NCBI RefSeq assembly: GCF_009727955.1
Contig: NZ_WOBR01000010.1
Coordinates: 310,001 to 374,000 of the forward strand
Length of the DNA: 64,000 nt
Source: Aliivibrio fischeri
GTDB taxonomy: Bacteria; Pseudomonadota; Gammaproteobacteria; Enterobacterales; Vibrionaceae
Reading direction: 5' to 3'
The position numbers were made by a program, and so were the translations under genes. Positions 1-8,701 of this stretch are shown here, in pieces. The notes under the pieces are model-generated. The model was not told the DNA's origin and did no database searches. It saw only the letters and a program-made list of their open reading frames with translations. Position 1 is the first letter of the stretch. The number at the start of each line of letters is the position of its first letter.

Positions 1-865
1 TAATACTTGTAATGTCCTCAAATCGAGGTTCAATAATGTCTATCTCTAAATCCAATAAACCATCATCTAATGCTAAGGCTGCCTTCGTCACTGATTGATA
101 AAAATTTCTTAATACAACCAAATTTTCCCCAAGATCATGTGAACTTCCAATTAGCGAATAGAGCTTACAATTACTAGATTCAATGCTATCAATGAGCTCT
201 ATAACTTCACTTTGCTTTACCCAACTATCATCGTTTGCAGTAAAAGCAATAAATGGAATCGCTAATCCTTTAACACTATTAAGTGTCGAGTCTAACGTGT
301 CCCAATTATGTTTAAAGCAATCTGTAACAAAGACCTCCGATCCTAAATTATGACCTTCAAAGTCAAGATCTTCTGGTAACTCTGAAATAGGTAATTGCAA
401 ATAGTCATACTCCAATGCTTTTTCTAATGTATCTCTAAGATTAACGACACCTACGGCCGTAATTAAAAATGATAATTTAATTTTATTTACTACCTCATAG
501 GCGATTCTCGCTGACAAACTAGCAGCAATCAGCCCTATTCGTTCGACACCATGATCTGTAAGCCAATCTACGACTGTAAGCAGGCTATTTTTTCCAATCG
601 ACATCGTAAATTCATTTATACATCCACTGCTTAATCCAACATGATGCAAAGAATCGTAGCGAATGACATGAAAACCGTTAGTAGATAAATACTCAGCAAG
701 ACCTGCAAAATGATCCATTCTTCTAGCAAAACCCGAAGCAATAAGTATTGTATGTTTTTTCTCTGGTACGTTCTTTTTAGGGAGTGTTTCCCAAACTCGG
801 ATAGACTGACCATTATCAAGCTTGATGATGTGATCAATCGTAAAAAAAGCACTTTCATCTTTCAT
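1..865 (-). CDS. luxD: LuxD, myristoyl-ACP thioesterase (acyl transferase), 3' end cut by window
   Basis: LuxD releases myristic acid from acyl-ACP and feeds the fatty acid reductase complex (LuxC, LuxE) that regenerates the luciferase aldehyde. The start codon at 865-863 follows an AAAGGA ribosome site, 14 bases after the luxC stop. About 288 of the roughly 307 family residues are visible; the C-terminus lies beyond base 1. It is an alpha/beta hydrolase, and the nucleophile elbow reads AASLSA near residue 116, the unusual form known for this family. It is the third gene of a luxI-luxC-luxD transcript, and luxA/B/E are expected further left, outside the window. The identification is firm because order and sequence both match the A. 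fischeri lux operon. Confidence 0.97.
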   Translation of the reverse strand, partial: MKDESAFFTIDHIIKLDNGQSIRVWETLPKKNVPEKKHTILIASGFARRMDHFAGLAEYLSTNGFHVIRYDSLHHVGLSSGCINEFTMSIGKNSLLTVVDWLTDHGVERIGLIAASLSARIAYEVVNKIKLSFLITAVGVVNLRDTLEKALEYDYLQLPISELPEDLDFEGHNLGSEVFVTDCFKHNWDTLDSTLNSVKGLAIPFIAFTANDDSWVKQSEVIELIDSIESSNCKLYSLIGSSHDLGENLVVLRNFYQSVTKAALALDDGLLDLEIDIIEPRFEDITSI

Positions 866-879
866 ATAATTTCCTTTAA

Positions 880-2319
880 CTATGGGACAAAAACTAAAAA
901 CTTATCTTCCTCTAAGTAACGTGTTTGTTCGATTTCAACCGCAACATCTTTTGTCGTATAATTAAATGGTCTCTCATGCGATACAAACCTAACTAGGTAC
1001 TGGAGAGGAGATAATGAATCATGAGCCCCTCCAACTCTGAAAATATTATTCATGCCTGATTCAACAATTCTTTCAACTCCACTTCTTGCTAATTTATCTC
1101 GATATTTTAATGACGCTTCCCAAGGATAAATAGAAACAGTTTGTGTTCTATTTTTATTAACAAAAGGAATTATCTCTTTAATATCAGATACTTGATGAAC
1201 ATACACACTTCGTGATAGCGGTTGATTTCCAAAGCTATTTGTAGGTGATACGACTATTAACCAAGCTTGCTTATCTCCCTTTCTCACTTCATATCCAGCA
1301 AATAGACTTTCTTTTTCAGTAAGAGTAAACGCCGCTTTTTCATCAAAACTATTTGAACCTTTTGGTAAAATTTTCGCGTATCGATCTAGCTGTTTTTCAA
1401 GTTCATTTAAAAATAAAGGTAAATTATCTCCTATATAATAAACGTCTTGAGTAGAGAAGCAGGCTTGCTGGTCATAGAAACAAATATCATGAGCAACCCC
1501 CATTGCTGCGGCTTCTATATCTTTAGGAGCTTCAATAATACTTAAACTTTTCTTTGGTCCAAATTTCAGAATATCGACATGCGGTGGTGAATATTTTACC
1601 GCCCATTTAATCGCCTCGTCTCCACCCCAAGCAATAACCACGTCGGCATGATTCATTATTCTTTGAGATAGAGTCATATCTTCATCATGCGGCCAATACA
1701 TAACAGACATTGATTTGGTTATTGGATGGTCTGCATTAACATCAATAAAACTGGAAACTAAAGCGTTTGCAGTAAAAGGATCTGAAGACGAAGTTTTAAT
1801 AATGCACTCATTTTTTGTTAAAATAGCACGCAAAATAGATGTCACTCCTGATAATGGAACATTACCAGCTAACAAGTGAACAGAAACACCTTTCGGTTGT
1901 GCTTTAACATAGCAATCACCACGTGGAAGCCATTCATCTAATACGTGTATAGAGCCCAAATCATAATTAACAATGTCATACAAAGCACTTTTAGAGCACA
2001 ATAACATTGCAATCCAATTCGCTTCTAACCTTGCCATTTCATCAGAATAACCAAGATATGTTTTTAACTCACGGATATAGGTTCGTCGCCGATTATATTC
2101 TTCACTTTTCCATCGTTGACCAACGGTATATAAAAAATTCACAATCTGATTTAAATTAAGATTAATTCTATCTTTGATATTTAACATTTTTGAAACTGAA
2201 CTTTCAGTAATGACAGATAATTTTACTCTATTATCATTATTTAGTTTAACTTCTTTATATGCATAATTATCAAAATCTTGAATCATTCCATTAATTATCA
2301 TTGGAATACATTTATTCAT
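880..2319 (-). CDS. luxC: LuxC, acyl-CoA/fatty acid reductase of the luminescence system
   Basis: LuxC is the NADPH-dependent reductase subunit that turns the activated fatty acid into the long-chain aldehyde burned by luciferase. The protein is 479 residues, the usual family length, with an aldehyde dehydrogenase-like fold. The acylated catalytic cysteine is Cys287 in the QQACFSTQ stretch. It sits between luxI (54 bases upstream) and luxD (14 bases downstream) on the same strand, so all three should be co-transcribed from the lux-box promoter. The start ATG at 2319 gives the expected N-terminus. No truncation or frameshift is visible. Confidence 0.97.
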   Translation of the reverse strand: MNKCIPMIINGMIQDFDNYAYKEVKLNNDNRVKLSVITESSVSKMLNIKDRINLNLNQIVNFLYTVGQRWKSEEYNRRRTYIRELKTYLGYSDEMARLEANWIAMLLCSKSALYDIVNYDLGSIHVLDEWLPRGDCYVKAQPKGVSVHLLAGNVPLSGVTSILRAILTKNECIIKTSSSDPFTANALVSSFIDVNADHPITKSMSVMYWPHDEDMTLSQRIMNHADVVIAWGGDEAIKWAVKYSPPHVDILKFGPKKSLSIIEAPKDIEAAAMGVAHDICFYDQQACFSTQDVYYIGDNLPLFLNELEKQLDRYAKILPKGSNSFDEKAAFTLTEKESLFAGYEVRKGDKQAWLIVVSPTNSFGNQPLSRSVYVHQVSDIKEIIPFVNKNRTQTVSIYPWEASLKYRDKLARSGVERIVESGMNNIFRVGGAHDSLSPLQYLVRFVSHERPFNYTTKDVAVEIEQTRYLEEDKFLVFVP

Positions 2320-2372
2320 TATTTTCCCTATAATATACTTAGTATTTAAAATAAATTAATGATTTAATAATA

Positions 2373-2954
2373 TTAATTTAATACTGCTTTTTTAAACTGT
2401 TCATTAATAGGCATAGACAATACAACAGATTTAGTATCACCTAATACATGAATTTCTTTGTCTCCAATACGATGACAAGGAACTTTAATACGCTTTAAAA
2501 ACCGCTCTATTGCTGTTGATGTTACTGTTACATATTCTGTAATACCTTGACTAACAGCGTGTTTATATATAGCTTCAAATAGTTTCATTGTAATTTCACT
2601 AGCAGAGTTATTTATCTTTGAGCTATTTTTACCTACAGCAAAACGACTTAATTCGACTATATTAGGATCTTTGGGAGCACTCTGTTGACCAAGCAATTCA
2701 GGAAAAACACTTTTCAACATATAATCACCCGTAGTAGGTAATAAACGCCAGCATCCACTTACATTTTCAGTATCATCACAAGCATAAATATATTCTGCAT
2801 TTGAGTTATCATACTCATCTGATTCAAGATTATTTTCTACAACTAAGTCCCACTCAAGTCTTTGCTTAAATACTTGATAACGAAGACTTAGAATACCTTT
2901 ATACTCCTCCGATGGAATTGCCAAAAAATCCGATTTTTTTATCATTATAGTCAT
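2373..2954 (-). CDS. luxI: LuxI, N-(3-oxohexanoyl)-homoserine lactone synthase
   Basis: LuxI makes the quorum signal 3-oxo-C6-homoserine lactone from S-adenosylmethionine and acyl-ACP. I place the start at 2954 rather than at the longer frame beginning at 2993. This gives the canonical 193-residue protein starting MTIMIKKSDF, with a strong GGGAGG ribosome site just upstream, and the longer version would run into the promoter. Conserved family features are visible: the RYQVFKQRLEWDL block, an acidic ESDEYDN segment and WRLLPTT near residue 70. It is the first gene of the luxICD(ABEG) transcript and forms the positive feedback loop with divergent luxR. Confidence 0.98.
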   Translation of the reverse strand: MTIMIKKSDFLAIPSEEYKGILSLRYQVFKQRLEWDLVVENNLESDEYDNSNAEYIYACDDTENVSGCWRLLPTTGDYMLKSVFPELLGQQSAPKDPNIVELSRFAVGKNSSKINNSASEITMKLFEAIYKHAVSQGITEYVTVTSTAIERFLKRIKVPCHRIGDKEIHVLGDTKSVVLSMPINEQFKKAVLN

Positions 2955-3005
2955 ACCAACCTCCCTTGCGTTTAATCGACTATAACAAACCATTTTCTTA
3001 CGTAA

Positions 3006-3025
3006 ACCTGTACGATCCTACAGGT
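3006..3025. promoter_or_regulatory. lux box, LuxR-autoinducer operator of the luxI promoter
   Basis: The 20-bp inverted repeat ACCTGTACGATCCTACAGGT is the classic lux box bound by LuxR with 3-oxo-C6-HSL. A minus-strand -10 element TATAGT lies at 2984-2979. The centre of the box is about 42 bases upstream of a start site near 2973, the placement known for class II-like activation where LuxR replaces a -35 element. It lies between luxI and luxR and can also affect luxR expression. Confidence 0.96.
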
Positions 3026-3063
3026 ACTCATGTTAACCAATTGTATTTCAAGCGATACAATAG

Positions 3064-3079
3064 TGTGACAAAAATCCAA
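3064..3079 (+). promoter_or_regulatory. Candidate CRP site upstream of luxR
   Basis: The left half-site TGTGA is exact and the right half TCCAA is poor against TCACA. cAMP-CRP activation of luxR from this intergenic region is established for A. fischeri, but I infer from position and half-site only that this is the actual site. It lies about 100 bases before the luxR start codon. Confidence 0.45.
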
Positions 3080-3172
3080 TTTATTAGAATCAAATGTCAA
3101 TCTATTACTGTTTTAATGATATATAACACGCAAAACTTGCGACAAACAATAGGTAAGGATAAAGAGATGGGT

Positions 3173-3925
3173 ATGAAAGACATAAATGCCAACGACACTT
3201 ACAGAATAATTAATAAAATTAAAGCTTGTAGAAGCAATAATGATATTAATCAATGCTTATCTGATATGACTAAAATGGTACATTGTGAATATTATTTACT
3301 CGCGATCATTTATCCTCATTCCATGGTTAAATCTGATATTTCAATTCTAGATAATTACCCTAAAAAATGGAGGCAATATTATGATGACGCTAATTTAATA
3401 AAATATGATCCTATAGTAGATTATTCTAACTCCAATCATTCACCAATTAATTGGAATATATTTGAAAACAATGCTGTAAATAAAAAATCTCCAAATGTAA
3501 TTAAAGAAGCGAAAACATCAGGTCTTATCACTGGGTTTAGTTTCCCTATTCATACGGCTAACAATGGCTTCGGAATGCTTAGTTTTGCACATTCAGAAAA
3601 AGACAACTATATAGATAGTTTATTTTTACATGCGTGTATGAACATACCATTAATTGTTCCTTCTCTAGTTGATAATTATCGAAAAATAAATATAACAAAT
3701 AATAAATCAAACAACGATTTAACCAAAAGAGAAAAAGAATGTTTAGCGTGGGCATGCGAAGGAAAAAGCTCTTGGGATATTTCAAAAATATTAGGCTGCA
3801 GTGAGCGTACTGTCACTTTCCATTTAACCAATGCGCAAATGAAACTCAATACAACAAACCGCTGCCAAAGTATTTCTAAAGCAATTTTAACAGGAGCAAT
3901 TGATTGCCCATACTTTAAAAATTAA
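3173..3925 (+). CDS. luxR: LuxR, autoinducer-dependent activator of the lux operon
   Basis: LuxR binds 3-oxo-C6-HSL and activates luxI at the lux box. The start at 3173 gives the classical 250 residues (MKDINAND...). An in-frame ATG at 3167 would add Met-Gly, and the much longer open frame from 2966 is rejected because it covers the promoter. The autoinducer-binding domain occupies roughly residues 20-160. A GerE-type helix-turn-helix at about 180-245 begins LTKREKECLAWACEGKSS and contains SERTVTFHL. The gene stands alone on the plus strand, divergent from luxI. Confidence 0.97.
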   Translation: MKDINANDTYRIINKIKACRSNNDINQCLSDMTKMVHCEYYLLAIIYPHSMVKSDISILDNYPKKWRQYYDDANLIKYDPIVDYSNSNHSPINWNIFENNAVNKKSPNVIKEAKTSGLITGFSFPIHTANNGFGMLSFAHSEKDNYIDSLFLHACMNIPLIVPSLVDNYRKINITNNKSNNDLTKREKECLAWACEGKSSWDISKILGCSERTVTFHLTNAQMKLNTTNRCQSISKAILTGAIDCPYFKN

Positions 3926-3966
3926 GTACGTAAGTAAAGCTTTATACCTATAGGTTTTTCTCTTTG

Positions 3967-4812
3967 TTACTCTGTTTTTTGTGGAAAATTGATCTCATAC
4001 ATTTCCATGAAATCTTGACGAATAAGCTGCTCTAAGTGAGAGGCTTTTTCTGTTGGGCAAAAGATCATGTAATGCACTTTTTGATCCCCCATTGACGTCG
4101 TCGTAATGTGGATATGAGGTTCTGATCCAGGAAGATCCACACCAGCATGCTTCTCGATTACGCTGTTATAGCGTCGTGCTACTTCAATAAATTCTTCACT
4201 ATGAACATCTATCTTTGCCAATAAATCAGGTAACATTGGATATAGATTCACGAACTCTTTAACACAGATTGAGAAGTTATGATAAACATAACGCTTCATG
4301 AAATTCAGGTTTTTCACTGGGTATGTAAAGAACATACTGTTTGGAAGCGTAGCTGTTTTTCCTGTGTAATCATATTGCCCATGGTGCAAATCAATCTCTT
4401 GAATAACCGTAGCCATCATATTGTGCTCAATAACTTCCCCACACAAAGAGCCCACTTCAATCCAATCACCGATTCGAAATGAACGGGAACTGGCACGTTG
4501 AATCGACCCCGTAAAACACAAAATGATTTCTTTAGATGCCACCACAATTGCAACGGCAATAGCTGTAACGGATAAAGCAAATTCATTTATCTCTGATTGC
4601 CATAAAATAAATAACGTAATGACAATTACAGTAAACGAGCCGTTTTTGGTTCGAGAAATCCATTTACGCTGATCTTCAGTTAAGAAAGCAATATCCCCGC
4701 GAATGTGCTTTACTGCATAATGGCGTATTAAGAAGATGAAGCTAATAATCAACACACTAAAAATCATCTTATGTGTTAATAAAAAATCTATTACTAGTAA
4801 CAGTCTATCCAC
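3967..4812 (-). CDS. MscS-family small-conductance mechanosensitive channel
   Basis: This 281-residue inner-membrane protein has hydrophobic segments near residues 5-28, 55-75 and 78-105, followed by the MscS beta domain (FRIGDWIEVGSLCGEVIEHN around 110-130). The TLPNSMFFTYPVKNLN stretch is typical of MscS proteins. Such channels open under membrane tension and release osmolytes during hypo-osmotic shock. The length is close to short MscS proteins, but the pore-helix region differs from E. coli MscS, so the conductance and the symbol are not assigned. It is convergent with luxR (41 bases apart) and not part of the lux operon. Confidence 0.85.
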   Translation of the reverse strand: MDRLLLVIDFLLTHKMIFSVLIISFIFLIRHYAVKHIRGDIAFLTEDQRKWISRTKNGSFTVIVITLFILWQSEINEFALSVTAIAVAIVVASKEIILCFTGSIQRASSRSFRIGDWIEVGSLCGEVIEHNMMATVIQEIDLHHGQYDYTGKTATLPNSMFFTYPVKNLNFMKRYVYHNFSICVKEFVNLYPMLPDLLAKIDVHSEEFIEVARRYNSVIEKHAGVDLPGSEPHIHITTTSMGDQKVHYMIFCPTEKASHLEQLIRQDFMEMYEINFPQKTE

Positions 4813-4948
4813 GCTTACCTCTTCTATTTACTGCTTTATTACTTAACATCTAGCAGTAAATATCCCATAGGTAGACCATAATTTCATCCCCATCTATCGA
4901 TTTACTCGAACTTGATTCACTTTATCATCACATTAATAATCCTTTTGA

Positions 4949-5143
4949 TTAAGAATGAGTCACTTCTGAACACTCACCTTCGATGATTCTTGCTTCTTTA
5001 TCTTCGTTTGATTTCATTTTACTGTTATGTGTTTTTGACATAAAAAAGCCAACAATACTTAATCCCACAGCAAAAAATAGACTTGAAACCAAAACAAAAA
5101 AACCAACGAATAAAGCAACAATAGTAGCTAATAACTGTTTCAT
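4949..5143 (-). CDS. Small membrane protein of unknown function (64 aa)
   Basis: I do not recognise a family. The protein begins MKQLLATIVALFVGFFVLVSS and carries about 35 hydrophobic residues, enough for one long or two short membrane helices. A charged tail rich in Lys, Asp and Glu follows. It lies 136 bases upstream of the MscS-like gene on the same strand and could be co-transcribed. The ORF is supported by a plausible start, the membrane profile and its lack of overlap with other genes, but it could still be spurious. Confidence 0.55.
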   Translation of the reverse strand: MKQLLATIVALFVGFFVLVSSLFFAVGLSIVGFFMSKTHNSKMKSNEDKEARIIEGECSEVTHS

Positions 5144-5449
5144 ATTTTATCTCTGATAATGAATGAGATTTTATAATATCAAGCCAATTCTGAACGTTAG
5201 ATGAACAATCAAATCATAACTCAAAGTAATGCTCTCAAATAAATAACAAATAAATCAACAATGAAACACTTCAATATAAAAATCTACATTTTCAGATAGA
5301 TCACAAAATATAAAACTATTTATACAATCTTTTATTTATAGAAATACTTTTTGATAATTATCAAACCCTTCAAAATCGATTCACGCAAAATACCCCTAAA
5401 TGGTTAATCCAATACAATTTCTAATCTTTAAATTTTAAACGAGGTATTT
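5144..5449. other. 306-base intergenic region before yjiH
   Basis: This AT-rich divergent promoter region holds the FNR-type box at 5351-5364. It also has a possible CRP-like half-site (ATCACA) near 5300. I see no RNA gene or repeat in it. Confidence 0.6.
5351..5364. promoter_or_regulatory. Perfect FNR-type box upstream of yjiHG-peptidase operon
   Basis: The sequence TTGATAATTATCAA matches the FNR consensus TTGAT-N4-ATCAA at every defined position. It is centred about 92 bases before the yjiH start codon, a plausible activator position if the start site lies about 50 bases before the gene. The core GATAATTATC also resembles part of a Fur box, so Fur is the main alternative. Confidence 0.65.
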
Positions 5450-6187
5450 ATGACTCAATCGGCTGATAAAGCGCGTAAAGTCGGTATTGGCAGTTATGTG
5501 GCTCTGGCCTTTGCTGTTGTGTTCTTCTCTGGCTTTATGCAATCAAATGAATGGTATGGTGTTTTTGACTTTACAACGCTAAACGGCTCATTTGGTAAAG
5601 TGGCATATTCTGTTTCTGAAACTGCGGACGGCGTTCAAGCTGCAACAACCTCTCTTCGTGGTAAAGGCGGTAGCGGTGCTCGTGACGGTTTCATTTTTGC
5701 ATTAACTCTTATTCCTACCGTTATGTTTGCATTAGGTATGATTAACGTTCTTGAGCATTACGGTGCACTTGATGCAGCTCGTAAGCTTCTTACTCCTCTT
5801 CTACGTCCATTAATGGGTATTCCAGGTAACTCTGGTTTAGCATTAATCGCATCATTACAGAGTACCGATGCGGGGGCTGCGATGACTCGTCAACTAAAAG
5901 ACGAAAAACATCTAACCAAGCGTGAGACTGACATTTTCACAATGTTCCAATTCACAGCTGGTGCAGCAATTGTAAACTTCTTTTCATCTGGTGCGGTATT
6001 ATTCACTCTAACTAACCCAGATGGCTCTTTAGCTGTTCCATCATCAATTGGTCTAGCTGTTGTTGTTATGTTTGCTTTCAAATTTGTTGGTGCAAACCTA
6101 TTCCGTATTTACCTAAATATTACTGAAGGTAAAGAAGGACAAGATGACGACAAACAAGATAAAAAAATGACTGAGGAGACAGCATAA
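5450..6187 (+). CDS. yjiH: YjiH-family membrane protein, nucleoside-recognition (Gate) domain
   Basis: This 245-residue integral membrane protein has about five hydrophobic segments and the conserved GNSGLALIASLQSTDAGAAM stretch (about 125-145) of YjiH/Gate proteins. An acidic, lysine-rich tail ends the protein. In E. coli the homologue sits beside yjiG and iadA, an isoaspartyl dipeptidase. Here it overlaps yjiG by one base (TAATG) and a peptidase follows. The pair is probably a two-part transporter, but its substrate is unknown. An FNR-type box lies upstream. Confidence 0.85.
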   Translation: MTQSADKARKVGIGSYVALAFAVVFFSGFMQSNEWYGVFDFTTLNGSFGKVAYSVSETADGVQAATTSLRGKGGSGARDGFIFALTLIPTVMFALGMINVLEHYGALDAARKLLTPLLRPLMGIPGNSGLALIASLQSTDAGAAMTRQLKDEKHLTKRETDIFTMFQFTAGAAIVNFFSSGAVLFTLTNPDGSLAVPSSIGLAVVVMFAFKFVGANLFRIYLNITEGKEGQDDDKQDKKMTEETA

Positions 6188-6654
6188 TGAGCGACGTTAA
6201 AGCAAAAAAACCTATGGTTACAGACATCTTTGTTGAAGGCGCTAAAAAAGGCTGGGTTATTGCTACCACTTCAACAGTTCCTAACGTATTAATGGCATTT
6301 GTTATTATCAAAGCACTGCAAATTACAGGTGCACTTGATTTAATGGGTTCTATCTTCTCTCCAATTATGGCTATCTTTGGTCTTCCTGGTGAAGCTGCAG
6401 CTGTATTAATTGGTGCTTGGATGTCAATGGGTGGTGCAGTTGGTGTGGTTATTACTCTGTTTGACCAAGGCATTCTAAATGGTGCGCACATTGCTATTCT
6501 TGCACCGGCCATTTACCTAATGGGCTCACAAGTACAATACATGGGCCGTATCATGGGTCCTATCGGTACTGAAGGTCGCTATATCCCAGTAATGATTGCT
6601 ATCTCAGTATTAAACGCATTCGGTGCAATGTTTGTTATGAACATGATTCTATAA
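6187..6654 (+). CDS. yjiG: YjiG-family membrane protein, partner of YjiH
   Basis: This 155-residue membrane protein has four to five hydrophobic segments. It contains the GLPGEAAAVLIGAWMSMGGAV motif (near 65-85) typical of the second half of spore-maturation SpmA/SpmB and YjiG/YjiH pairs. Its start codon overlaps the yjiH stop, so translation is coupled and the two probably form one complex. Nine bases separate it from the peptidase gene. Confidence 0.85.
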   Translation: MSDVKAKKPMVTDIFVEGAKKGWVIATTSTVPNVLMAFVIIKALQITGALDLMGSIFSPIMAIFGLPGEAAAVLIGAWMSMGGAVGVVITLFDQGILNGAHIAILAPAIYLMGSQVQYMGRIMGPIGTEGRYIPVMIAISVLNAFGAMFVMNMIL

Positions 6655-6663
6655 GGATTTCAG

Positions 6664-7788
6664 ATGAACTTTTCTCTAAACGATTATCTTGAAGAACTAC
6701 GCCCTCTTATTGATGTAGACTGCGGTACTTACACAGTTGAAGGCATTGAAGTTATTGCTAATCAAATGGCAGCAAAATATGAAGCAATGAATGGCTGGTC
6801 TATTAAGCGTATTGATTGTGGTAAAGCAGGCGTTGGTCTTGAAGTTCGTAACAAACCAGAAGCTGAACATATTGATGTGATGATGATTGGTCACATGGAT
6901 ACGGTTTTCCCAGTAGGTACAGCAGCTGAACGCCCAATGTCTTTAGATGCTGAAAAAGCATATGGCCCAGGTGTTTCTGATATGAAGTCTGGTCTATTAA
7001 ACGTGGTATATGCACTACGTAACTTAGACCAAACAGTATTAGATAAACTGTCTATCTGTGTTTGCATGAACCCAGATGAAGAGACAGGTTCTTTAGATTC
7101 AGTTGATTGGATCCAAGAAACAGCGAAAAAAGCGAAAAACGTATTGGTTGCAGAAGCGGCTCGTGCAGATGGTGGCTTAGTTAAAGCTCGTAAAGGCATG
7201 GCTCGCTACAAAATGACCTTCAACGGTAAAGCTGCTCACGCTGGCAATGAACCAGAGAATGGCCGCAGTGCGATCACTGAAATGGCTAACTGGATCTTAG
7301 CGACAAACGCAATGACTAACTTTGAATCAGGCACGACGTTAAACGTAGGCGTGGTTTCTGGTGGTGCGGGCGCAAACATCGTTCCTGATTTAGCAACAGC
7401 TATTGTTGATGTTCGTTTCTGGGATAACGCAGAATATGACCAAGTAGATACAAGGTTAAATGGTATGATCGAAACGCCATTTGTTGACGGTGTATCAATT
7501 GAACTGGTTCGTGAAGCATATAAACCTTCTATGGTGCCATCAGAGCAAACTGAGGCGCTAATGGCCATGATTGAAGAATCAGCTCAAGAGCTAAACATTG
7601 ATATCAACTGGAAAGAAGTGGGCGGCGGCTCTGATGCTAACAACACTGCAATCTTAGGTGTTCCAACGTTAGATGGTTTAGGCCCTATCGGTGCAGGTTT
7701 CCACAGCGCTGACGAGTACTTACTGCTTGAGTCAATCGAACCACGCATCAAGTTATTGATGAACGTATTGACTAAATTAGCTAAGTAA
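6664..7788 (+). CDS. M20-family metallopeptidase, glutamate carboxypeptidase type
   Basis: This is a di-zinc exopeptidase of 374 residues. The metal and catalytic residues of the M20 family are all visible: His77 and Asp79 (GHMDT), bridging Asp106 (GPGVSDMKSG), Glu139 and Glu140 (NPDEETGS), an acidic residue near Glu164, and a C-terminal His in GFHSADEY. The closest family type is CPG2-like carboxypeptidase, which removes C-terminal glutamate or similar residues. No signal peptide is present, so it works in the cytoplasm. As third gene of the yjiHG operon it probably degrades what that pair imports. The exact substrate is not readable from sequence. Confidence 0.88.
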   Translation: MNFSLNDYLEELRPLIDVDCGTYTVEGIEVIANQMAAKYEAMNGWSIKRIDCGKAGVGLEVRNKPEAEHIDVMMIGHMDTVFPVGTAAERPMSLDAEKAYGPGVSDMKSGLLNVVYALRNLDQTVLDKLSICVCMNPDEETGSLDSVDWIQETAKKAKNVLVAEAARADGGLVKARKGMARYKMTFNGKAAHAGNEPENGRSAITEMANWILATNAMTNFESGTTLNVGVVSGGAGANIVPDLATAIVDVRFWDNAEYDQVDTRLNGMIETPFVDGVSIELVREAYKPSMVPSEQTEALMAMIEESAQELNIDINWKEVGGGSDANNTAILGVPTLDGLGPIGAGFHSADEYLLLESIEPRIKLLMNVLTKLAK

Positions 7789-7837
7789 CATTTGTGATAT
7801 AACGATAACAACGCTTTTAGCTAGGTAACAAAATAAA

Positions 7838-7866
7838 ACAGCGAGCATTTGGCTCGCTGTTTTTTT
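7838..7866 (+). terminator. Rho-independent terminator after the peptidase gene
   Basis: The stem ACAGCGAGC pairs with GCTCGCTGT around a five-base loop and is followed by six or more T. It ends the yjiHG-peptidase operon. The A-run on the left allows use in both directions, so it may also end the convergent AraC gene. Confidence 0.9.
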
Positions 7867-7892
7867 ATCTTTTTTAATCAATACGTCTTTAA

Positions 7893-8678
7893 TTAATACG
7901 ACACGGTTTTCATATATTGTTTGGGGGTAATACCAAACTGCTGATGAAAACGTTGACTAAAACGTGTTTCAGATTGATATCCACACTGTAATGCTAGATC
8001 TAACTGACTCTGCTTTCTCTCTTGCATTAAAGAGAGAGCATGACTCATTCTTACGTTCGCTAATACTGTTCTAAAATTAGTTCCATCTTGATTCAATCGA
8101 CGGATCAACGTCGCTCGACTCATAGAGAAAGCATGTGATACTTCATCTAACTGATAATTTTCTGCAGGATCTTTGGAAAAATAAGCACTCAGTTTATTTT
8201 GCAAAGAATCATGGGATTCTGAGAATAAAACATGCAATGCACCAACTTCTACTAGCTGCTGATAAAAGGCAAATAAATGATGTTTTTGCACATTAGAGCT
8301 TAAATTCTGAGAACTCATCTCGATTAGCAAAGAAAAACCATACGCTAATGTTGAAGAAACCTTAATAGCGTTAAGGTGTTCATATTTACGTCGGTTTTCT
8401 TTACTCACCTCTATCATTTCAAGAGTAGGTGGGAACAAAAAACAGAGCTGAACAGAATAAAAATGATCTTTTGTTGGCTTATTAATAAAACTCAGATCTT
8501 GATTGGCAGCAGTTAATAGCCATGATTGAGCATCAATATCATAATTATCAGTACCTTGAAATACCGTTTTTATGCCAGATTTTACCCAGATAATACTTGG
8601 AGCATAAATATGAACATTACGTAAATGCTGATCATTAACGCCTGAATACGTTTGTATCTTAAGCAGTGATTCGCTCAT
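7893..8678 (-). CDS. AraC-family transcriptional regulator
   Basis: The 261-residue protein carries two C-terminal helix-turn-helix units in about residues 165-258 (for example LDEVSHAFSMSRATLIRRL and QCGYQSETRFSQRFHQQFG-ITPKQY), the AraC signature. The N-terminal half is a poorly conserved cupin-like sensor. It lies 23 bases downstream of the PEBP-family gene on the same strand and may be its operon partner. The ligand is unknown. Confidence 0.88.
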   Translation of the reverse strand: MSESLLKIQTYSGVNDQHLRNVHIYAPSIIWVKSGIKTVFQGTDNYDIDAQSWLLTAANQDLSFINKPTKDHFYSVQLCFLFPPTLEMIEVSKENRRKYEHLNAIKVSSTLAYGFSLLIEMSSQNLSSNVQKHHLFAFYQQLVEVGALHVLFSESHDSLQNKLSAYFSKDPAENYQLDEVSHAFSMSRATLIRRLNQDGTNFRTVLANVRMSHALSLMQERKQSQLDLALQCGYQSETRFSQRFHQQFGITPKQYMKTVSY

Positions 8679-8701
8679 TTTATGCTCCTAGTTCTTATCA
8701 A

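Noticed and set aside
2955-2993. Longer N-terminus for LuxI
   Set aside because: The 193-residue form has a strong ribosome site and the canonical N-terminus, and the extension lies in the promoter.
2966-3172. Open frame extending luxR upstream to base 2966
   Set aside because: It overlaps the luxI start region and the lux box, while a start at 3173 gives the known 250-residue LuxR.
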